Assembly (NCBI GenBank): GCA_021234155.1
Contig: JAJEKV010000039.1
Span: 4,942,745-5,006,744 of the forward strand
Length of the DNA: 64,000 nucleotides
Source of the DNA: Isoetes taiwanensis
Taxonomy: Eukaryota; Streptophyta; Lycopodiopsida; Isoetales; Isoetaceae
Reading direction: 5' to 3'
How positions within the stretch are numbered: the stretch's first letter is position 1; the number at the start of each line of letters is the position of its first letter. Under the pieces are notes generated by a model. It made no database searches. It saw only the letters and a program-made list of their open reading frames with translations, and was not told the origin of the DNA. Positions 1 to 11,811 of the stretch are shown here, one piece after another. Both the position numbers and the translations under genes were made by a program.

Positions 1-1051
1 CCCTTAGTTCCTATTATTATGCGGCCTGTGCATAAGAGCCCACCGGGCTACAGGGGCTATGATGTGACTCAGCACTACACAACGGGGCTAGAGGCAATAC
101 GGAGGGAGGATCCCTGCTGAGCGTGGCTACTGGGGATCTCATAGCGGGCTAGGCCTATGGTCGGTCACTTTGTGTGGGCCGGGCATGGGTCTGACACCTC
201 CTGGGGCAATGGTGTCGCCCTGCCTCTCAGGAGTTGCAAGTGTCGGCTTGGCTCCTATTTTGGGGGGTTAAGTCTGGTAATTTAATCGTGTGTCGCCACG
301 ATTCTCTCTAGCCTGTGGAACCTCTAGACCCAGGGAAGGGGAGATGCAACCCTTCCCGGCCGGGGACGGGGAGATGCAACCTCGGAGTAGTCCCGGATGG
401 GTGATGCCATGGGATTGCGTATCCGGAAGGCTAGAGTCATGCCAGAGCCCGATCTAGCTCATTCTGCAAAGTATGCACAGGAGGGGCGGATGGAGTGGTC
501 AACCCTAGCCATTGTCTCATGCCAGCCCTCGCCATTTTTATGACTCGGTGTGCTCTATCTTGAGGCCTAGCCAGTCAGTCGACCTCCTTATGAGTCGGAG
601 CCATGGGTGGGAGCTCTCATGTTTTATGGCATATGTTTACCTTCTTTGCAGTTGTGGCTATTATGATGTGTTGTTATTGCTAGTTCTGATGTTGTTTATG
701 CTTCTGCTGTGATAGGAGCCCATAGGGGCAGGGCGCGCAAGACACCTTCGTGTCCCCTTCCTGCACTACGGTCATCCCAGAGTGCGGGAGAGACGGAGGG
801 CCTGTACGGTCGAAGGACCAGATGCATGGGGGATTTCCTACGGAGTGTACGGCCGGGTGCCGTATATTTAGTAGGGAGCGTCACAGATTCTTATCTTGGC
901 ATATAGTCTCCTTATTTCTTTGGTTTGTTCTTTTTGTTTGTATATCTTTGCAAAATCCCACGTGACACACTATACTAAGGATTTGTCTGTTGATCCAAGG
1001 GTCCTCACAGAGAGTTGTCTTGCAGACAATCCTGAACCCAAATCCTAAACA
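1..1051 (+). repeat. LTR, 3' part (element P), copy A
   Basis: This is the downstream part of a plus-strand LTR that ends in ...TAAACA at 1051. It is followed at once by a PBS-like sequence and a gag start codon at 1093. The last 150 bases or so (around 'gggtcctcac' and 'cttgcagacaatcctgaaccc') are homologous to the end of the LTRs of element M, so P and M are relatives. No coding sequence is credible here; the short open frames are chance. The left end is outside the window. The same sequence recurs at 42513-43563. Confidence 0.7.
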
Positions 1052-1070
1052 CTGTCGACACCGTTGGATC
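1052..1070 (+). other. Primer-binding-site-like sequence of element P
   Basis: The sequence right after the LTR end starts CTGTCGACACCGTTGG. The matching site of element M reads CTGTCGCCGCTGCCGGG, which resembles the tRNA-Asp type of plant gypsy PBS (TGGCGCC...). The assignment to a tRNA is weak because the first bases do not fit exactly. Confidence 0.4.
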
Positions 1071-1092
1071 TTTCTTTTTTTCCAATTTCAAC

Positions 1093-1182
1093 ATGTCTGT
1101 ACGTGCTTTTACCCAGGAGGAGCTTCTCTCCCAAACTGCAGCTAGATTGGATCGCCATCAAGGCAGGGAAGTTGCTCAAGAT
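1093..1182 (+). pseudogene. gag N-terminus of retroelement P (5' piece), copy A
   Basis: Thirty codons from ATG 1093 encode a protein starting MSVRAFTQEELLSQTAARLD. The gag of element M starts MSVRNFTLEELLSQTASRLE, so this is the start of a related gag on the opposite strand. The reading frame is cut at 1182 by the LTR of M. The frame resumes after the far LTR of M at 10157, where residues matching M gag (SAPP.PRV and CSQPQSPH) continue. The gene is dead through insertion. Confidence 0.8.
1178..1182 (+). repeat. Target site duplication AAGAT (left), element M copy A
   Basis: AAGAT directly precedes the LTR start TGTTTGGGG at 1183. The same five bases follow the other LTR at 10157-10161. Five bases is the usual duplication for Ty3/gypsy integrases. 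Confidence 0.85.
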
Positions 1183-1774
1183 TGTTTGGGGTCTAGGTTC
1201 GGGAACTCCTGCAAGACAGCCCTCGGTGAGGACCCGTGGATCTAACAGAGAACAGGGGACTATGTCACTTGTGGGATTTGCAAGAAGAGAACAAGAAGAA
1301 GGAAACAGAACAAAAGAGAACAATGAGAGGAAAATGATAAGCTTCCTTGATATCAATGATGAACATACATGAGCTCTCACAATCGAGAGAAGACTGAACG
1401 GAGACAAGACTCAAAACTCATCTAAAAATCATGTGCTAGCTCTACTCATATATATAGTACAATGGCCTTTGGCCCAATATAGACACCCTGACTGATCTCG
1501 GTGCCGACTCCTGGAAGGAGGCCTGATTTGCAGGAATGTTGGCGGTGCCTCTTGAAGTGCCTAGAACCACGCTGACGCTGATGCAGGCGGTGACGGGTCA
1601 TCACTTGTGTGGCGCCTCTTCTTGCAGCGCACTGTGTGCTTTGATTTGCGGGTCGGCCGCTTGGTCTCGGGCCGGGCTTTGGACGACCCGACCGCGCACA
1701 ATCTGTGGATCCTTGGACTTGACTTGGTCCGTCAGATGATAAATAGTCCTGTATCAGAGGCCTGGGGACTAACA
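1183..1774 (-). repeat. 3' LTR of element M, copy A
   Basis: 592 bp, TG...CA on either strand, nearly the same as 9567-10156. It holds a TATA-like run (catatatatag, near 1448-1459), as expected for the LTR promoter. Confidence 0.85.
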
Positions 1775-1792
1775 CTCCCCCACCAAACGACA
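1775..1792 (-). other. Polypurine tract of element M, copy A
   Basis: On the minus strand a G-rich purine run (GGTGGGGGAG) sits right before the LTR start TGTTAG. That is the expected place and make-up of the plus-strand primer of an LTR retrotransposon. Confidence 0.7.
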
Positions 1793-4467
1793 CTCGAGTG
1801 AAGAAAAGGAGGAAGTGTTTCGAGGGCGGGGAAGCCATCGGGTCGAAAGTGATCCTCACGGGGAGTGAGGGGCGGGCGCCATTATGGTAAGTGCCAATGA
1901 GATCCTGGCGTATTTGAAGAGCAGGAGGAGTGTTGAGCCCAAGGGCAGGATCGGCGTCAATGAGAAAATGAGAGCGCACCATGTCTTCAAGGGCAGCATG
2001 GGCTTCCGAAGAAACAAACTGGCACTCCATGAGTAGGCAGGTCTGGAGACCGAAGGCACTGACACTGGCATTCGGATTGCAGTGAAAGATGGGACGCTGC
2101 CGATTTAAAGAGCTGACCAGGATGCATTTGAGAGCAAGCACGTAAAACCGCTTGACGTGCTTGATCAAGGATCCGGTGAGGTGGGCGCGATTCCCGCAAG
2201 AAGGTGTCAAGACCATGAAGAGCATCAGCAGGGCGTTGCCAACCACGCTCATTGGGAATATAGATCCAATTGGTAGTATGATCAAGGGTAGCACCATCCT
2301 CCCAATTGGAGCGGCGAACGAAACGGGGATCCCACCGGAGATCCGTCGAGATCTGAGGTGGAGTCCATCCAGCATGTCCATCCATGACCTTGGTCCAAAA
2401 GGGGAGACGCCAATCAGGAGGTCAAGAACACGGGGCGTGGAGGAACACCTGGGGAAGCATAGGGAGAGGGGATCATGTGGTGGTGGGCTGGCGAGCCCTA
2501 CGCCAATTCTTGGACAAGAGCCGGATCAAGAGCTTTGCACCAATGGTCCCAAACGTAAGGTGGAGTCGAGAATTTCTGGGGAGGGCTATCCCAACCCGTG
2601 GGGACCTGTCTTTGCTATCCGTAAGAGCACGCAGATTGATTGTAACCTGCGAGGTGTCGCATATAAACTTGTGCAAAGGGAAGATCCTCGGGATGTCCCG
2701 GATACTTCCTTATCGTTGCGGTACCGGCTTGCCGGGAGAGGCAAATGATGAGCAAGCTTCCGGGCATGTACTCTTGATGAAAGCGTGTGTCTGATCATGA
2801 TCAGCCAGATAGGGGTTGTTATCCAAAAGCAACCATTGAAGGGTGGGGTCACCCTGAAAGTTCTGGTGTGGCCCATCTCGAAATTTGTCCTGTGTATCAG
2901 CCAGATAGAAATCATGGAAAATGTATGCCATTGGCTGAACAACTCGGAAGGTGATGAAATCTGGATCGTCACAAAGATGAATGAGATCAAAGACTAAAAG
3001 GGCTTGAGAATAGACCTTTGTCTTCAATGAGAGAGGTCCGGTCAGATCCGAAGAAAGTCTGCAGTGCGCAGGGGAACATCAACAGGACCATCAGCCCCAT
3101 GCCATTTCAGAAGAAAGAGGTGGCGTCGGGCAACCACATAATCCAGATAACTGGAAGGCACAGGGAAGTCAACAGGCAGGTTGCTAGTTATGGTAACATA
3201 GCCGTCAAGTTTGGTCTGAGCCTCATCAGCAGACTGAATAGCTTGCTGTAGCTGTTGTTCGAGGTCACGGATCCGGTTGTCCTTTTCTAAGAGAAGGCGT
3301 GACTGGTCACGGACCCGTTTCTGAGAAGTCGTGATATGTGAGGAGGATTGCCCAGGAGCATTGAGTCGAAGCACGGCAATCTCGGCGTCATCAAGAATTT
3401 TACGTTCGCGAACCTCCGTAAAGTTTGATCTTGGAGAGATGTGAGCCGAGAGGTCAAGGAGGCAATTTGGCGCCACGCCGTATTTGTAAGGTCTTGTGCT
3501 TGAGTGTTGTAATTTGAGAGAGTTTCAGATCTGCCGTGTTGAGTTTGGCAATATCTTTATCTTTGGCAACCAAAAGAGTCTCTCGTGCCTTGACCTGCTC
3601 CAATAATTCTTGAATGGTGGTCGCAATTGTTACTGCTGTCGGCAAAGTCGAGTAATCCCGAGTTTGGGCAGCCTTGAGATCTTCGGGCCTATAAAAAGAC
3701 TTCGCGGCTTGTCTTGAAGCTGGGTCTCGAGTATGCACTTGCGTGGTAGTAGCTTGAAGGTCACGGTGAACGCGGCCTTCTGAGGCCTCCAGGGCCGTTT
3801 GAACCCCATGCATGAGAGCTTCTTGGGATTCTTGTAACTTGAGAGCGCAGCTTGAACATCCTGGCGACATCGATACAAAAGCCGGCGAGGGTGCGGAGGC
3901 GGAGGGGCCCATTGCCGTGTTTGTGATGTTTGGGAGACATGATGAGAACTGGAGGGCCTCGTTGTCAGAGAGGAAGAGGAGACAAAGGACATGCGTGGTG
4001 TTATGCCGACATGACCGTAAGAAGAAGGGCGTGAAGTGCCAACTGGTTGATTTTAAGGAAGGGAATGAAAGGACTGTTGAGTGGAAGCATGAGAATGAGG
4101 AGGTGAGGGAGGAAAGTAATGAATTAATGATGGCTTGAAGATGGCCTCCACGGAAACTTCAGAGATAGAAGTGGCAGCTCAAGGCGGCCAACTTCTTGGA
4201 GAAGACGCGGTGAGAACAACAATTGGGGCCAATCAATGTGGTGGTTGGAGCGAGTAGCGGTTGGGACCACTATATTATAGAAAGGCTTATTGATATGGGT
4301 GTTCTTGATAGAATACCCATGAATTTATGCCACGTAAACTTAACAAAAGTTTCATGGGGCTTGTCAATATTTGTCAGGCGATGCACGTTTGCTTGATAAG
4401 CAGGAGCACCAAACTCAGTGACATCTAGATCCTGTATGGCAGACCAAGATAAACAAGGGGTTTGCAA
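1793..4467 (-). pseudogene. ORF3 of element M, unrecognised coiled-coil protein, copy A
   Basis: Broken frames on the minus strand together cover about 850 codons between the integrase zinc finger and the LTR. In order: an N-terminal piece (IQDLDVTEFGAPAYQANVHR), a proline-rich linker, a predicted coiled coil (KLQESQEAL..., then DNRIRDLEQQLQQAIQ near 3300), a segment with PVDFPVPSSYLDYVVARRH near 3150, FRVVQPMAYIFHDFYLAD near 2930, and a C-terminal part with NWIYIPNERGWQRPADALHG near 2250. I recognise no family. The position matches extra ORFs (env-like or captured genes) of other plant gypsy elements. Copy B has the same protein with damage at different places, so the frame was once open. 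Confidence 0.6.
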
Positions 4468-6237
4468 AGGGATATGGAATTCCCCATTTGCTGAAGGGAA
4501 GTGGCGTGGCGACCGGCGTCAAGGGTAGAGTGTCACGGGCCGTGGGCCGTCCTACACGCTGGCAAGCATCACACGTGCGGGCGTAGGCGTGAGCGTCTTT
4601 GAAGAGCGTGGGCCAAAAATAACCAGCAAGAACGATTTTGCGTGCCGTGGTGTCACCATGAAAATGACCACCACCGAGCCCTTCATGGGCTTCTCGAACA
4701 ATATCGGGGACTTCATGAGGGAGAACACAGCGTCGAAGGACGGTATCCTTACCCTTTTTGTAAAGATGGCCTGCAACCATGGTGTAGTCACGGACCTCGC
4801 GGAGAAATTGATGTCGACGGGATTGTCGCTATTTTGGAGAGGCGTGGCGTCCTCCGGTGGAAGAGCTACTGTAAGGAGATCTTGCTGAAAGTCGTGGAAC
4901 CAATGTGGTGTTGCCGTGACCGAGAAAAGAGTTGAGCATCGGGAAAGGCGTCTCGAGACTCGGTGGAGGATCATCCGTGTGGATGCGTGAAAGATAATCC
5001 GGGACAACATGAGATTTGCGCCTTGTGAACAATTTCAAAGGTGCAAATTCTTGCGAAGGAGGACCCAACGAGCAATGCGGCCCCGGGCGTGGATTTGTTG
5101 ATCAAATAAAGGAGTGCTTGGTGGTCAACAAAAATTTGATCCGACCGCCCAAAAGATAGTGGCGAAGGCGTTGGACACGAAGAAAAATTAAACCCAAGGC
5201 TTCACGTTACGTGGCGCGAGTAGTTGCGCTTCGAGAATTTAGTTTACGGTGGCGATATCTGTTTGGTTTGTCGATTAATGCGCATCATATTCTTGAGAAA
5301 GAACGGCTCAATAGCAAACGCGGGAGACATCTACATGGGCGTGAAAGGGCTTGTCCCATTGAGGAGGAACAAGAACCAGGGGCCGAAAGTAAGCAAGAGC
5401 TTCAAGCGTTGGAAGCGACATCCACTGGGAATTCCAAGCCGGTGGATTCATCACCTGATGAGTTTATGAATGGGATGCGCAATGGTTGTGAGTCCGTCGG
5501 GAGTGAAGGTGGAGTAATAATTGACCTTACCCGGGAAAGAGCGTGTCTCCTTGATATTGGCTAGTGCTTGAGCCTTGAGCACACAAGCCCGATTTTGGCG
5601 GGGATCCGGTGGTGATACCGCTTTGCGACAACGTGTCCCAACGAGAACACTGAAGTGGCGACGCAAAAGGTGCATTTCGGGATTGAGACTAATTGGGACT
5701 CATCACATTTACGAAAGAGGCGAGTTCAATTTATCCAAATGGTGACCATGGAACTGTGAGGCGAGAAGTCATCTTGAAAAATTTGCAAAAAGGGATTTTC
5801 CTTCATAAAATCATGAAAAAGCGAGAGCATGATGCGTTGAAACGTTGAGGAGAGTTTGATAATCCAAAAGGAACCACCTTGTAGGCAAAAGTGCCCCACG
5901 GGGTGGTGAAAGTAGTTTTGAGTTGATCAGATTCTTTGATTGAGATCTGATTGTAGCCAGAAAAACCATCCATGAAGGAGTACATCTCATGGCGGCAACC
6001 TCTTCGAACACAGTGCGTGAAGGGAAGTGGAAAATGATCACGCTCAGTGTGGCGATTGATTTTTTCGGTAGTCCGCAAAGCGGCGGATCTTACCATTGTG
6101 TTTGAGTGCAATGGCGATGGGGCTCACCCATTGAGAATGTTTGACCTCATAGATCAAAGCTGCTGCGGCAAGGAGTTTGTCAATTTCCGCTTTGGCGATC
6201 CACGGTAATTTGGGTTGAGCCGGTACTGTCGTTGCTA
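4415..6237 (-). pseudogene. pol of element M: RT, RNase H, integrase zinc finger, copy A
   Basis: This is the degraded equivalent of 46904-48724 in copy B. The stretch at 4415-4780 keeps the HHCC zinc-finger region (HEGLGGGHFHGDTTARKI and CDACQR). RNase H and RT remain only as frame-shifted pieces, e.g. GHEMYSFMDG written with a changed frame near 6000. The frame ends shortly after PFSKWGI with no catalytic D,D-35-E core. An in-frame amber codon (6235-6237) separates it from the protease part, as in copy B. Confidence 0.8.
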
Positions 6238-8334
6238 AACTGGACGTGCATCAGATTTGGTAGGAATGGTGAGTTCCCCCAAAGTTTTGTTGATTCCCCG
6301 AAGGTCTCGGTAGCTCCAGGCGAAAATGTGTTTGAACTTTTTGAAAAGCGTGACGGCCCTGTTACGATAGGGTGTCGGAAGATTTGCAGCAATGCGGACA
6401 GGCTGATTGTTGCCTACGTCCACAATCTCGACTTCGGGGAGTCCGAATATGGGGATAACTTCCCCGGTCCCGGACAATATGAGCAGGAGGTTGAAGCATA
6501 GCGGGATGCGTGGCACTCTGCATGGTGAAAAAAGAGGTTCTTTGAAGTTTCATCAAGCAGAGGTTGCTTCATGACAGCGTGTACATCGACAGGAGCTGCA
6601 GGAGGTTCCGCATCTGAAAAGTGATCAACACGTTGGATGCGATTGCAAGGAGCCAGGTAAGGGTCAAGCAAAGCAGCCACAGCCTGGTCCTGATCAAGAG
6701 TCATTTCTCCCCAAGGATCAGCATATTCGGGGTAGGATGACAGAGGCAGACTCGCAGGTGGAGCCTGAACTTGATAGATATTCTGGGCGTCCTCAGAATC
6801 GGTGTCGGAGAGAGGGGGTTCCGCATTGTTGACGGAAATGATTTTGCCTGTTCCCAAGTTCATGGTGGCATTGAGGTGACCATCGGTGATGACTAATTGA
6901 TCCGTGGCCCAGGAATGGATACTCTTGGCCTGGCGGAGAAAAGGTCTGCCGACCAACATTTCATAATCACCTGGATCTTCTCCAGCCTTATAAACACCAA
7001 ATTCCAAGGGGAATCGGAGATCACCAATGTTGATGTGAAGAAGAGGCGTGACGCCTTGAGGTCGCGTGATATGGCCATTAGCCAATTTGATGTCATATGG
7101 GGCACGATAGAGTTGTTTGATGCCCATTTGTTTGCGGAGTTTATCCGTGATGAGATTAACTGCGCTACCTCCGTCAATTTGAACATGGTTGACTTGCTGA
7201 TTGCCCACCGTGGCATGTACCGTGGGTGTAGAGGTAGCAACAGCCCCAACCAAAACAGTCGGGAGGGGTAACTTGGCGGTCCTGAGAGCGGGGCGAGTTT
7301 CAAAATTGTGGCAAGACTTAGAGGAATTTTGATTTTTGCCGGCTCCTCTTGGAGTTCGAGGCACATGAGAAAAAGGATCATTTGGATCCACGTGGTCTTT
7401 GGAGTGCGTGGTAATGAAGCGGCAACTTCTTTGAGTAGGTCAACCTCTCTGACTATATTTGGATATGTCCGAGGCGTGGAGGTTGAGACGTGGAAGGTGC
7501 TTCTTGTCTTTGTTGAGCTCTAGTGGTGGCATGAACATTAGCCAACGTGCGGCCTTCAGCAGCTTGCATGAGGTTCAGAATGCTTTGGCGAACTTTAGGC
7601 ATGACATGCGGCATGAGTTTCTCCAAATCAGGTGCAAAGTGAACCTTTTTTTCTTCGTCATGAGGAATTGTGTCATTCGCAAAGGCAGGTTGGGTGCCAT
7701 TAGGAATAATGGTTAAGGGACGTGACGCCCTGGTCTGGCGTGAAACCAAACCAACCCAATTGGATGGCTGAACTGGAGGATTAAGTGCCTGAAAAATTTC
7801 TTCCTGTGCTTGTTGATCCATCGAGGTTGATTGGTGAGCTGGTTGATAAGCGTGATTCTTTGGCCAGCCCGAGGTGGCTTCTAAGAACAGGGCTTGAGGG
7901 CCTTGTTTGCCATTAGCAATCCGAGTTGGTAAGCCGTGAGGCGGACCGATGTGGGTCTGATTGGTGCAGGAAGTCGCACTGCACTTGTGGAAGTTGAGGA
8001 CACGCAGCGTGGTGGTATGACCCCATTCTTGGCGGTGATAACACCGAAGCTTTAAAAGGATCAAAAAAGGAGGGCGTGTGTTGGGTCCCCATTGTTGCGC
8101 TGTTATTGATAGAGTTGGCCCGGGGTTGCGCTGCGGTGGTGGTTGCCGATAGTGCGATTGTGGCTGAGATGTTGTTTGCACTTGATAAACCGGTTTGTGG
8201 CGGAGCGGTGTAGGATGAGTGCGAGTGCACTCTTCCGTGGCATGATTGCACATGTTGCATCTTTTACAATGAGGCGGGCCATTGGTGGAGTTGCACTCAT
8301 TTGCCAAGTGGCCTTGATATTTGCGGATATGGCA
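6238..8334 (-). pseudogene. Zinc knuckles and protease of element M, copy A
   Basis: The equivalent of 48725-50815 in copy B. Minus-strand frames at 6414-7391 keep the retropepsin core with IDGGSAVNLI and LVGRPFLRQA, and 7453-8307 keeps two CCHC knuckles (CKRCNMCNHATEEC first). Several frameshifts interrupt it. The in-frame amber at 8335-8337 lies just upstream, between capsid and knuckles. Confidence 0.8.
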
Positions 8335-9519
8335 CTAGATCGACAAGGCCGCTGAATTGGCGTGTTGAGGTTGGACATCGGTCTGTGGAACCATGACGGG
8401 TGGAATGAAAGGAGCTCTGAAGAGCCATGCCATGGGAGGAAACATTGGCGAAAGTGATTGACAAGGTCGATAGCCTGCTCCAAAGTCTTGGGACGCAGGG
8501 TATTTGATCATGAGTCGGATAGCCTGGAGGAAGTCCTTGGAGAAACCAGACCAAAATCGGCTGCTGTGTGGGGTACTCCTTGAGTTTCTTTGGAGAATGT
8601 GAAGGCGATCCGCAAAATCCGGGTGGACTCCGTGGGCTCTTGTTGAAGGTCATTGAGTTGCTTGAGATGAAGTTGATCATCATCCGTGGTCCCATAGTGA
8701 GAAAAGAAAAGGTTCTCATTCTTGACCAATCTTGTTTCAGTGGTTTTGTTGGACATGAGCCATTGATGAGGAGAGCCACGCAGGTGGTGGAAAAAGATGT
8801 GGAATTTCAGTTGAGGTTGAGCATGACCATTGAGGACAGCTGAGCCTCAAATTCTTCCATGTGGGCTGAGCACTTTGGTCTAAGGGTTTGCCTTTCGTGT
8901 TGCCAAAAGTGGGATAAGTCGGTTTAAGGGTGCGAAAGGTAGAGGTGAAAGTGCTTGGCTGGACGGGGAACAATATAGTGATTATATTGAGGTGGAGTTG
9001 GAGGTGATATGGTGCACGAAAGACCACGATGAAGGGGTTCTTGAGGTGGGAGGCTTGGAGGTGCGATCATTGGTTTTGAGGTGCGTAAGATTGTAAAAGG
9101 AAAGAGCGGTGGGAAATGTAGGAAAGGGAAAGTCACGAGGGAGGAGCAAAAGAGACATGTGGATATCCTTGCCCACCCGGTGGAGATGATGGTTGTGAAA
9201 AGAGGTATGGCGGAAAAGAATGATGGATGTAGGCATGTTCGGGGGTATGAAAGTAAGGTTGAGAAGGGTGAGCGATGGGGCTTCCCGATGATGATGGGGG
9301 CCCGAGGGGTGAGCAATGTTTGCACGCTTGAGGTGGGGAATTTGGGCCGAGACATTACGAGGGATGGGTGGCCGATTGAGCCCTAGACCGAATGTGGCCT
9401 CCCTCAATGTCATAAGCAGATCCATACATATCACGAACAACTTCCCGTCGCTGATGACGCTCCAAGCGAGACGCCGTCTGGGAAAGAAGTTCTTCAAGTG
9501 TGAAGTTCGGACGGAACAT
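8335..9519 (-). pseudogene. gag of element M, copy A
   Basis: Frame-shifted equivalent of 50816-52018. Recognisable capsid pieces include YGTTDDDQLHLKQLNDLQQE, typical of the Retrotrans_gag domain. The start region near 9519 is altered relative to copy B. Confidence 0.75.
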
Positions 9520-9566
9520 GGCGGCGAAAGAAAGGAAAAGCGGGCCGGACCGGCTGGCGGCGGCGG

Positions 9567-10156
9567 TGTTTGGGGTGCGGGTTGGGAACTCGCAAAGACC
9601 CTCGGTGAGGACCCGTGGATCTAACGGGGAGAATCCAGGGGACTATGTCACGCGGGATTTGCAAGAAGAGAACAAGAAGAAGGAAACAGAACAAAAAAGA
9701 GAACAATGAGAGGAAAATGATAAGCTTCCTTGATATCAATGATGAACATACATGAGCTCTCACAATCGAGAGAAGACTGAACGGAGACAAGACTCAAAAC
9801 TCATCTAAAAATCATGTGCTAGCTCTACTCATATATATAGTACAATGGCCTTTGGCCCAATATAGACACCTCGACCGATCTCGGTGCCGACTCACGGAAG
9901 GAGGCTGATTTTGAGGAATGTTGGCGGTGCCTCTTGAAGTGCCTAGAACCCGCTGGCCGATGCGTGCGGTGTGAGGTCATCACTTGTGTGGCGCCTCTTG
10001 GTAGCGAACCCGGGCTTTGGCTGCGTGGTGCTGCTTGCTTGTCTTCTATTTGGGCTTTAGGCGGCCCGACCGATGCACATGCTGTGGATCCTTGGACTTG
10101 ACTTGGTCCGTCATTATGCATAAATAGTCACATGCCGGGAGGCCGCAGGACTAACA
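9567..10156 (-). repeat. 5' LTR of element M, copy A
   Basis: 590 bp, matching 1183-1774. Read on the minus strand it starts TGTTAG and ends CAAACA, followed by a PBS-like CTGTCGCC-type site now altered (ccggctggcggcggcg on the plus strand). Confidence 0.85.
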
Positions 10157-10161
10157 AAGAT
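10157..10161 (+). repeat. Target site duplication AAGAT (right), element M copy A
   Basis: Directly follows the LTR end CTAACA and matches 1178-1182. Confidence 0.85.
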
Positions 10162-10320
10162 TTTATGATGGAGATTATGATATTAAAAGAGGTCGCTTTT
10201 TTGCTCGCGGGCTCATTCAGCCCCTCCTACTCCTCGAGTCTTCTCAGGACTGGGATCATCTCCCAATTGTCGCCATTGCTCTCAACCTCAATCTCCTCAT
10301 TACACTCCTGTGCACCAGAC
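10162..10320 (+). pseudogene. gag of retroelement P (continuation), copy A
   Basis: Continues the gag interrupted at 1182. In copy B (52662-52819) the frame is open and reads RAHSAPPTPRVFSG and CRHCSQPQSPHY, matching M gag RAQSAPPIPRVMS and CKHCSQPQSPHH. Copy A has one T fewer after the duplication, which shifts the frame. The homology stops abruptly at 10320, where the copia-type LTR R starts with TGTTGTGC. Confidence 0.75.
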
Positions 10321-10670
10321 TGTTGTGCATTTTTTTTTGACTATTTTTGCATGATATGCTTAAATTGGTGAAATATGTGCATAAATTGAGAACAATATGG
10401 GTGTAATGTGGAGAAAATATAAAAAGCGTGCCAATATTGTGGAGGAAGCATTTATGATGATGTCTTGAAGTGGAACCTATGGACTTGAAGGAGTATTAGA
10501 GTCCTTAAGAAATATTTTTAACGGTTAATAAGTTAATGATGTGTCATGAATCTGGAAGAGCGTGGTAATTGCAAGGAGTTTAAATGGCCTAGATTTGATG
10601 TTGAGTTGGCAAGATCTAGTGAATGGATCTAAGGTTGAGATTTGCTCAGATCTGGTGGCTAGGATCAAGT
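10321..10670 (+). repeat. Copia-type LTR R, left part, copy A
   Basis: Starts TGTTGTGCATTTTTT and matches 37012-37376. At 37000 the same start is preceded by a purine run (cttgggggggaataa), the mark of a 3' LTR boundary. The LTR is interrupted at 10670 by the giant TIR element and resumes at 31585. Confidence 0.75.
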
Positions 10671-10702
10671 CATTAGGGCGTATTTGGGGTCTCAAAATGG
10701 CC
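10671..10702 (+). repeat. Left terminal inverted repeat of giant element, copy A
   Basis: CATTAGGGCGTATTTGGGGT and on to ...CAAAATGGCC. Two mismatches against the inverted right end over the first 31 bases. Weaker similarity (CACGTCA..TTTCT) continues inward. Confidence 0.8.
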
Positions 10703-11811
10703 TCGTAAGAGCCATTCCACGTCAGATTTCTTATTCTTCTCCCCAATGCCATGTAGATTACCTACCCTTCATAATTATAGATTCTCACGAATTTTGAGAG
10801 ATTGCGCATTTATTGTCCCATTTTCACATATTAGAAACAAATAAAAAATATGTATGGCATTAAAGCATCGCGACTATGACTAATAATGATGGCTTATTGA
10901 CATTCACAAGGTAAAAGAATTTGAATATAAAAAAGTGATGGTTGATGTTGAAAGGAGGGCACTGATGATATCCATTCCTCATTGAGAATGAAACAAGCTT
11001 GAGATGCTCTATCGGACTTGTTCCTATATATATAGCGAATACATCTCAAAGAACAAGATGCAAAGAGGTTTGTGAAAGCCCCTAACAAAATCATTTAAGC
11101 TCATATGGATGCACTCAGTACATGCATACACTATGGGTCATGCACCTCCTAGGGCGCATCCACTTGGTTTTGTTAGAAATGGGACAATTATGAAGTGGAC
11201 AAGGCATGGAGAAATCCTATAAGCATCCAAGGTAGCTTTTTTTCATAGAAAGCGAAAGGGGTGGAGGAAAAATAGTCACCATCCCTCTCGGATATATATG
11301 ACAGAATGTAATAGCTATCACGAAAATAACTTATTGTGTCATTAGAGGAAAAATGAGATCAACTTGTCCCTATAAGAGAAATTCCATGTCATTTTTTTCC
11401 TATTTTCCATGTCATCCTTCCCATGTAGTTAATGCACCATTTTTAACTTACCAACTCAACAACCCATCTATTTAATGAACCTAACTAATGCATCTATTTA
11501 ATGATTTTCGTTAACCCTCTTAGTAGCACCTAACTAAATTAATTACTCATCATCCACGTTTTGCGAAAAATGCCAAATCGTTGACCTCCATTTACGTGAG
11601 CTTCAAGCGGCAAAGCGAGGATTATCCCACAAATCAATTTCAAAGTTGAGCTTCTAAATTCAGACCTCCAAAATCGAAATATGGTGCTGAGCCAAAATTC
11701 AAATATAGGCCTCCACAGTTGCACGGAATTTTGAAGGTTCAATTCCTTCGATTGAAATTTTTGCATTCTATTCTACCTCATCCTATTCTACCTCAATTTC
11801 TTGCTCACACA
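10703..11811. other. Left non-coding arm of giant element, copy A
   Basis: AT-rich sequence with no credible gene and none of the hairpin repeats found at the right end. It should hold the promoter of the transposase-like gene that starts at 11812. Copied at 53199-54303. Confidence 0.5.

Larger units (their letters stand above)
1183..10156 (-). mobile_element. Ty3/gypsy LTR retrotransposon M, copy A
   Basis: A complete LTR-to-LTR insertion of about 9 kb on the minus strand. Read on the minus strand it runs: LTR (10156-9567), PBS, gag, three zinc knuckles, protease, reverse transcriptase, RNase H, integrase zinc finger, a long unrecognised ORF3, polypurine tract, LTR (1774-1183). LTRs start TGTTAG and end CAAACA. 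No integrase catalytic core is found. The reverse transcriptase motifs (HEMYSFMDGFSGYNQ) point to the non-chromovirus OTA/Tat side of plant gypsy elements. Reading frames in this copy are broken many times, mostly at CAG/CTG sites where copy B is intact, so part of the damage may be sequence error. Confidence 0.9.

Noticed and set aside
512-965. Short open frames in the LTR at 512-965 and 43024-43477
   Set aside because: They are identical in both copies because the LTR is duplicated, they overlap on both strands and show no protein features.
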